Assembly (NCBI GenBank): GCA_009926295.1
Contig: RFPF01000096.1
Location: forward strand, 1-9,946
Direction of reading: 5' to 3'
DNA from: Planctomycetia bacterium
GTDB taxonomy: Bacteria > Planctomycetota > Planctomycetia > Pirellulales > UBA1268
DNA: 9,946 nt
Part shown: positions 6,538 through 9,946 of the stretch, piece by piece
How positions within the stretch are numbered: position 1 is the stretch's first letter
Layout of the letters: the number at the start of each line of letters is the position of its first letter
Notes under the pieces: model-generated
Databases searched by the model: none
Seen by the model: the letters and a program-made list of their open reading frames with translations, nothing else
Told to the model about the DNA's origin: nothing
Made by a program: the position numbers and the translations under genes

Positions 6538-7545
6538 ATGTCGGTCGACCAGCCCCCATCCGCGGCCCGCGGCCCGGTGCCGCTGCGGCATCACGAGCCC
6601 CTGGCGCTACGCACCGTGTTCGTGGCGCCCCAGCGTGCGATGAGGCCCGTGCAGACCGGGCGGGCGGGAGCCGCGGCCGACTGCCCGTTCTGCGCCGGCC
6701 ACGAGTCGCGCACCCCGCCGGCCGTGCTGCGAAAGCCCGAAGACGCCGCGCTGCCCTGGCACGTGCGGCTGGTGCCCAACGAGTTTCCCGTGGTCATGGA
6801 GGCCGCGCCGGGCGGGCCGGCCCCCGACGGCTCGGGGCTGCGTCAGCCGGCCCACGGCGTCCACGAGGTCCTCGTCGAGTGCCCCGACCACGAACGGTCG
6901 ATCCTCGCGATCCCGCCGGCGCGCTGGCGCGACGCCTGGGAACTCTGCCGCCGCCGGCTGGCCGCGCTCTCCGAGCGGAGCGATCTGGCCTGGGCGTTCG
7001 TGTTCAAGAACTCGGGGCCCGCGGCCGGGGCGTCGCTCGAACACGTGCACAGCCAGCTCGTGGCCCTCGACTTCCTGCCGCCGTTCGTGGCGGGCAAGAT
7101 CGCCATCGCGGGCTGCGCGAGCGATCCATTCGGCAGCCTGATCCGCCTGGCCGAGGCCGAGGGCCGGATCGTGGCCGAGCAGGGCGACCTCGTGGCGCTG
7201 GTGCCCCACGCGCCGCGGCAGCCTTTCGAGACCTTGATCCTGCCGAGATCCGCCTGCCGCCACTTCCACGCGGCCGACGCCGATGCGGTGGCGGCCGTCG
7301 CGTCGCTGACGCAGCGGGTGGTCGCGCGGCTCGACCGCATCGTCCCGGGCGCCGACTACAACTGGTGGCTGCACCAGGCTCCCTTCGCATCGGTCGGCTC
7401 GACGTCCGCGGGGATCGAAAACTGGCACTGGCACCTCGAGATCCTGCCGCGGCTCGCGGAGTTCGCCGGCTTTGAGCTCGCCACCGGCTGCCACATCACG
7501 ACGATGTCGCCCGCGGAGTCGGCGCGGCGGCTGCGCGAGGCCTGA
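6538..7545 (+). CDS. galactose-1-phosphate uridylyltransferase-like nucleotidyltransferase (HIT superfamily)
   Basis: The 335-residue protein has the two-domain GalT layout. Visible features are C49-P-F-C52 and H118 (CPDHE), matching the zinc ligands of E. coli GalT, and RLVPNEFPVV, a nucleotide-binding strand. H169-V-H171-S-Q173 is the active-site loop, in which H171 corresponds to the uridylylated histidine. W296-H297-W-H299 near the C-terminus matches the second metal site. The canonical HPHGQ is HVHSQ here. That variant, and the neighbouring GH57 gene, leave open an ADP-glucose phosphorylase-like or other sugar-1-phosphate nucleotidyltransferase activity rather than true Leloir GalT. No galK or galE is in the window, so no gene symbol is given. 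ATG 6538 is preferred because upstream residues lack homology, although no Shine-Dalgarno is visible. The protein is cytoplasmic. It ends 139 bp before the GH57 start on the same strand. Confidence 0.85.
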   Translation: MSVDQPPSAARGPVPLRHHEPLALRTVFVAPQRAMRPVQTGRAGAAADCPFCAGHESRTPPAVLRKPEDAALPWHVRLVPNEFPVVMEAAPGGPAPDGSGLRQPAHGVHEVLVECPDHERSILAIPPARWRDAWELCRRRLAALSERSDLAWAFVFKNSGPAAGASLEHVHSQLVALDFLPPFVAGKIAIAGCASDPFGSLIRLAEAEGRIVAEQGDLVALVPHAPRQPFETLILPRSACRHFHAADADAVAAVASLTQRVVARLDRIVPGADYNWWLHQAPFASVGSTSAGIENWHWHLEILPRLAEFAGFELATGCHITTMSPAESARRLREA

Positions 7546-7620
7546 AGCCGGTTCTCTTCGGCAACCGTCACCACCGGCACGACCCCGCCGCACGCGGCTG
7601 GAAAATCGCTCTCCGGAGGT

Positions 7621-7649
7621 TTGGCGCCGGGAAGGGGAGGGTCGAGAAT
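7621..7649 (+). promoter_or_regulatory. candidate GH57 promoter
   Basis: TTGGCG (7621-7626) and GAGAAT (7644-7649) are 17 bp apart, placing transcription start about 30 nt before the ATG at 7685. The match is moderate (three and four of six). The rest of the 7546-7684 gap holds no gene. A short GCCG/CGGC hairpin at 7548-7563 just after the GalT-like stop is too weak to call a terminator. Confidence 0.28.
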
Positions 7650-7684
7650 TCGACGGACGCTTCCCGCGCACCGCCCGAGAGCCG

Positions 7685-9877
7685 ATGTCCGCCGCCGTCC
7701 GATTCGTATTCGTGCTGCACGATCACCAGCCCGTCGGCAACTTCGACGAGGTGATCGAGCAGGCCTACCACGCGAGCTACCTGCCGTTCCTCGACCTGTT
7801 CGAGCGGCACCGGGGCATCCGCCTGGCGTTGCACACCAGCGGGCCGCTGGTCGAGTGGCTCGATCGACGGCACCCGGACTACCTCGACCGCCTCGCGGGG
7901 CTCGCCGCGGCGGGGCGGGTGGAGATCGTCGGAGGCGCGTTCCAGGAGCCGGTGCTGGCGATGCTTCCGGCACGCGACCGCATCGGGCAAATCACCGCCT
8001 TCACGCAGTGGCTCCAGCAGCGGCTGGGCGCCAAGGTCTCCGGCATGTGGGTGGCGGAGCGGGTGTGGGATCCCGGAATGACCGCCGACATCGTCGCCGC
8101 CGGGATCGAGTGGACGATCCTCGACGACAGCCACTTCAAGGCCGCCGGCCTCGGCGAGGACGAGCTCGACCGCCTCTGGATCACCGAGGGGGACGGCGCC
8201 ACGCTCGCGGTGTTCCCCGTGAGCGAAAGGCTCCGGTACGTGATCCCGTTCGCCGCACCGCACACGACCATCGATCACCTGCGGTGGCTCGGGGAACGCC
8301 GCCACGGGGCGCTGGCCGTCTTCGGCGACGACGGCGAGAAGTTCGGCGTCTGGCCCGACACGCACCGCGCCTGCTTCGAGGAGGGCTGGCTCGAGGCGTT
8401 CTTCTCGCTCCTCGAGCGGAACGCCGACTGGATCGAGATGGCCCTGCCCTCGGAGGTGGTCCGCGACACGCTGCCGGCGGGGCCGATCTGGCTGCCGGAG
8501 TGCAGCTATCGCGAGATGACGGAGTGGGTGCTGCCGCCGGAGAGGCAGCGCGCGTGCGTCGCGGCGCGCGTGGCCGCGGCGGCCGACCCAACGCTGGCGA
8601 ACGCGGCCCAGTTTCTGCGCGGCGGGACGTGGCGCAACTTCCGCATGCGGTATCCCGAGGCCAACGAGATGTACGCCCGGATGCTCGCCGTGAGCGGGCG
8701 GCTCGAACTGCTGAGGCGCACCGGAACGGCCGATCCGGCGACGCTCGCCGACGCGACCCGGGCGCTCTACCGCGGACAGTGCAACTGCGGCTACTGGCAC
8801 GGCGCCTTCGGCGGCATCTACCTGCCCCATCTGCGCAACGCGATCTACCGGGAGCTGATCGCGGCCGACAAGGCGGCCGACCGCGCGGAGGGCCGGCGCG
8901 GTGAATGGATCGAGGCGACCGCAGCCGACCACGACTTCGACGGCCGCACCGACATCCGCCTGTCGAGCGACCGCCTCGACGCCTGGATCGCGCCCGCAAA
9001 GGGCGGCATGCTCTACGAACTCGACCTCCGCGACCAGGAGCACAATCTCCTCGCCACGCTCGACCGTCGCCCGGAGGCCTACCACGAGCAGGTCCTCGCC
9101 GGCCCCGCCGCGGCCCGGAGCGCCGTCGACGCCGCACAGCCGGCTCGGTTCAAGCAGGAAGGGCTGGATCGCATGGTGCGCCACGACCGCTCCCGGCGCA
9201 AGAGCCTCGTGGATCATTTCTGGGATTGCGACGTCGCCGCGCCGGCGGTGGCCGAGGGCACGGCGCTGTACGTCAGCAACTGCGTGTTCTGCCACGGCGT
9301 GCCGGGCGTGGTCCGTCAGCCTGCCCGCATCGCTCGGCCCCTCGATGCTCACCATCGAACGACCAGGGCTTCCACGCCTGGCGTTGCCGCTGGAGGCGGG
9401 TGCGCAGTCGCCGAGTTTCGACGTGTCCGTGGCGGCAATACCCGGTTCCGCGGCCGCTGCAAGCGCGACGCAGTCCGGCCCCTCGGCACCACCGACCGCC
9501 AAGGCGGAGAACGAGACGAACGACCCCACACCTGCCTCGGTCCTGTGGCGGTACATGCGGCTTGGGTTCCATCACATCGTGCCCGAGGGCGCCGATCACG
9601 CACTGTTCGTGCTGGGGCTGTTCCTGCTCTCGCCGCGCCTGCTGCCGCTGGCGAAGCAGGTGACCGCGTTCACGCTCGCGCACACGGTCACGCTGTCGCT
9701 GGCGGTGCTGGGGTGGGTGCATGTGCCCGCGAGCGTGGTGGAGCCCGCGATCGCGCTGTCGATCGCCTTCATCGCGCTGGAGAACATGTTCGCGCGATCG
9801 GTCAGTCGGTGGCGCCTTGCGGTGGTGTTCCTGTTCGGGCTGCTGCATGGGCTCGGCTTCGCATCGGGTCTTGCTGA
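7685..9877 (+). CDS. glycoside hydrolase family 57 (alpha-amylase / 4-alpha-glucanotransferase), broken in the C-terminal domain
   Basis: ATG 7685 opens MSAAVRFVFVLHDHQP, the first conserved GH57 region (H12-D-H14-Q-P). The other regions follow: GGAFQEP with E88, WVAE125RVWDPG with the nucleophile E125, and FGD215D216GEKFGVWP with the acid/base aspartate (D216 by spacing to the Thermococcus enzyme, where the pair is E123 and D214). Then come the central and C-terminal GH57-associated domains (YRGQCNCGYWHGAFGG, about 361-376; SLVDHFWD near 507-514). Such enzymes cleave or transfer alpha-1,4-glucan in the cytoplasm. Authentic GH57 sequence ends at about 9240-9255, about 520 residues; relatives run to about 650-720. 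The frame then enters a haem-c fragment and afterwards reads HupE sequence out of frame to a stop at 9877, giving a meaningless tail. The complete 730-residue product should not be taken as a real multidomain enzyme. Confidence 0.82.
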   Translation: MSAAVRFVFVLHDHQPVGNFDEVIEQAYHASYLPFLDLFERHRGIRLALHTSGPLVEWLDRRHPDYLDRLAGLAAAGRVEIVGGAFQEPVLAMLPARDRIGQITAFTQWLQQRLGAKVSGMWVAERVWDPGMTADIVAAGIEWTILDDSHFKAAGLGEDELDRLWITEGDGATLAVFPVSERLRYVIPFAAPHTTIDHLRWLGERRHGALAVFGDDGEKFGVWPDTHRACFEEGWLEAFFSLLERNADWIEMALPSEVVRDTLPAGPIWLPECSYREMTEWVLPPERQRACVAARVAAAADPTLANAAQFLRGGTWRNFRMRYPEANEMYARMLAVSGRLELLRRTGTADPATLADATRALYRGQCNCGYWHGAFGGIYLPHLRNAIYRELIAADKAADRAEGRRGEWIEATAADHDFDGRTDIRLSSDRLDAWIAPAKGGMLYELDLRDQEHNLLATLDRRPEAYHEQVLAGPAAARSAVDAAQPARFKQEGLDRMVRHDRSRRKSLVDHFWDCDVAAPAVAEGTALYVSNCVFCHGVPGVVRQPARIARPLDAHHRTTRASTPGVAAGGGCAVAEFRRVRGGNTRFRGRCKRDAVRPLGTTDRQGGERDERPHTCLGPVAVHAAWVPSHRARGRRSRTVRAGAVPALAAPAAAGEAGDRVHARAHGHAVAGGAGVGACARERGGARDRAVDRLHRAGEHVRAIGQSVAPCGGVPVRAAAWARLRIGSC
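9252..9311 (+). pseudogene. short cytochrome c fragment (haem motif CVFCH)
   Basis: In the same frame as the GH57 part, about 20 residues read EGTALYVSNCVFCHGVPGV. This has the C-x2-CH haem-attachment motif (9281-9295) in the context 'LYxxNCxxCHGxPGV', which is typical of the C-terminal cytochrome c domain of PQQ-dependent alcohol dehydrogenases, from memory. No axial methionine and no remaining domain follow; homology stops within one or two codons after PGV. It cannot fold alone. It is best seen as a remnant trapped between the GH57 and HupE pieces, or as a bridge made by misassembly. The borders are approximate. Confidence 0.5.
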
Positions 9878-9946
9878 ACTCGGTCTGCCGGCCGGGCGGC
9901 TGGCCAGCGGCATCACAGGCTTCGCGCTCGGCGTGGAAGCCGGACA
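9309..9946 (+). CDS. HupE/UreJ-family membrane protein, 5'-truncated and running off the window
   Basis: In the frame whose codons start at 9309, 9312 and so on, the reading stays open to the window end. It begins WSVSLPASLGPSMLTIERPG, part of a non-membrane N-terminal domain, then passes a Pro/Ala/Ser-rich linker. The HupE core follows: GFHHIVPEGADH with H-H at 9570-9575 and D-H at 9594-9599, then ALFVLGLFLLS, VTAFTLAHTVTLSLAVLG, VVEPAIALSIAFIALEN, FLFGLLHGLGFASGL and GFALGVEAG. The repeated histidine motifs inside membrane segments are the family hallmark; members are suspected nickel or cobalt transporters. No signal peptide or ribosome site is present. The first ATG (9345) sits inside the N-terminal domain with no Shine-Dalgarno, so the true 5' end appears lost at the join near 9305. 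At least four membrane helices are visible. Confidence 0.8.

Noticed and set aside
7568..9556. Minus-strand frame of 662 codons opposite GH57
   Set aside because: It mirrors the codon pattern of GH57 in GC-rich DNA and has no recognisable domain. It also reads through the chimeric join, which a real gene would not be expected to do.
7685..9877. A genuine three-part protein: GH57, cytochrome c and a new C-terminal domain
   Set aside because: The haem segment lacks the rest of its domain, a cytoplasmic GH57 would not receive haem c, and the tail after about 9312 is HupE sequence read out of frame.

Overview
This is a high-GC bacterial window, densely coded on both strands. It most likely comes from a planctomycete of the Pirellulales type. 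That guess rests on style, not on a marker gene: a secreted PQQ-type beta-propeller protein with a 'WPTFRG' N-terminus, a hisI standing apart from a his operon, many short independent transcription units, and a secreted esterase with a poor signal peptide. No rRNA, tRNA, CRISPR array or transposase is visible.

Layout. (1) 45-1630, minus strand: a compact three-gene unit of an 80-residue unknown protein, a TatD/EboB-like metal hydrolase and a QueD/PTPS-family enzyme. It has a recognisable -10 box and a palindrome in front of it. (2) 1631-1957: a non-coding stretch holding a 142-bp element bounded by perfect 15-bp inverted repeats, plus hairpins just past the end of hisI. (3) 1958-3859: hisI (minus) and a secreted beta-propeller gene (plus), divergent from a shared 144-bp promoter region. 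(4) 3863-6384, minus strand: peroxiredoxin (frameshifted), a DgkA/UdpK-type lipid kinase, an AqpZ-type aquaporin and a secreted alpha/beta-hydrolase. These form two closely packed pairs. (5) 6538-9946, plus strand: a GalT-like nucleotidyltransferase, a GH57 glucanotransferase/amylase broken before its C-terminal domain is complete, a roughly 20-residue haem-c fragment, and a HupE/UreJ-type membrane protein that runs off the window.

How the genes may work together. GalT-like plus GH57 reads as a storage-glucan or sugar-nucleotide pair. The small protein, EboB-like hydrolase and QueD-like enzyme read as one transcript of unknown purpose. HisI catalyses a step of histidine synthesis. DgkA recycles lipid or undecaprenol carriers, and AqpZ conducts water.

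Two places do not look like intact genes. The peroxiredoxin changes frame at about 5996-6000, where about 19 nt appear to be missing. At about 9240-9312 three unrelated gene pieces meet within about 70 bp. The second may be a rearrangement scar or a chimeric assembly join, so everything right of about 9250 should be used with caution until raw reads are checked. No clearly new system is proven here. The best candidates are the small-ORF/EboB-like/QueD unit and the 142-bp inverted-repeat element.
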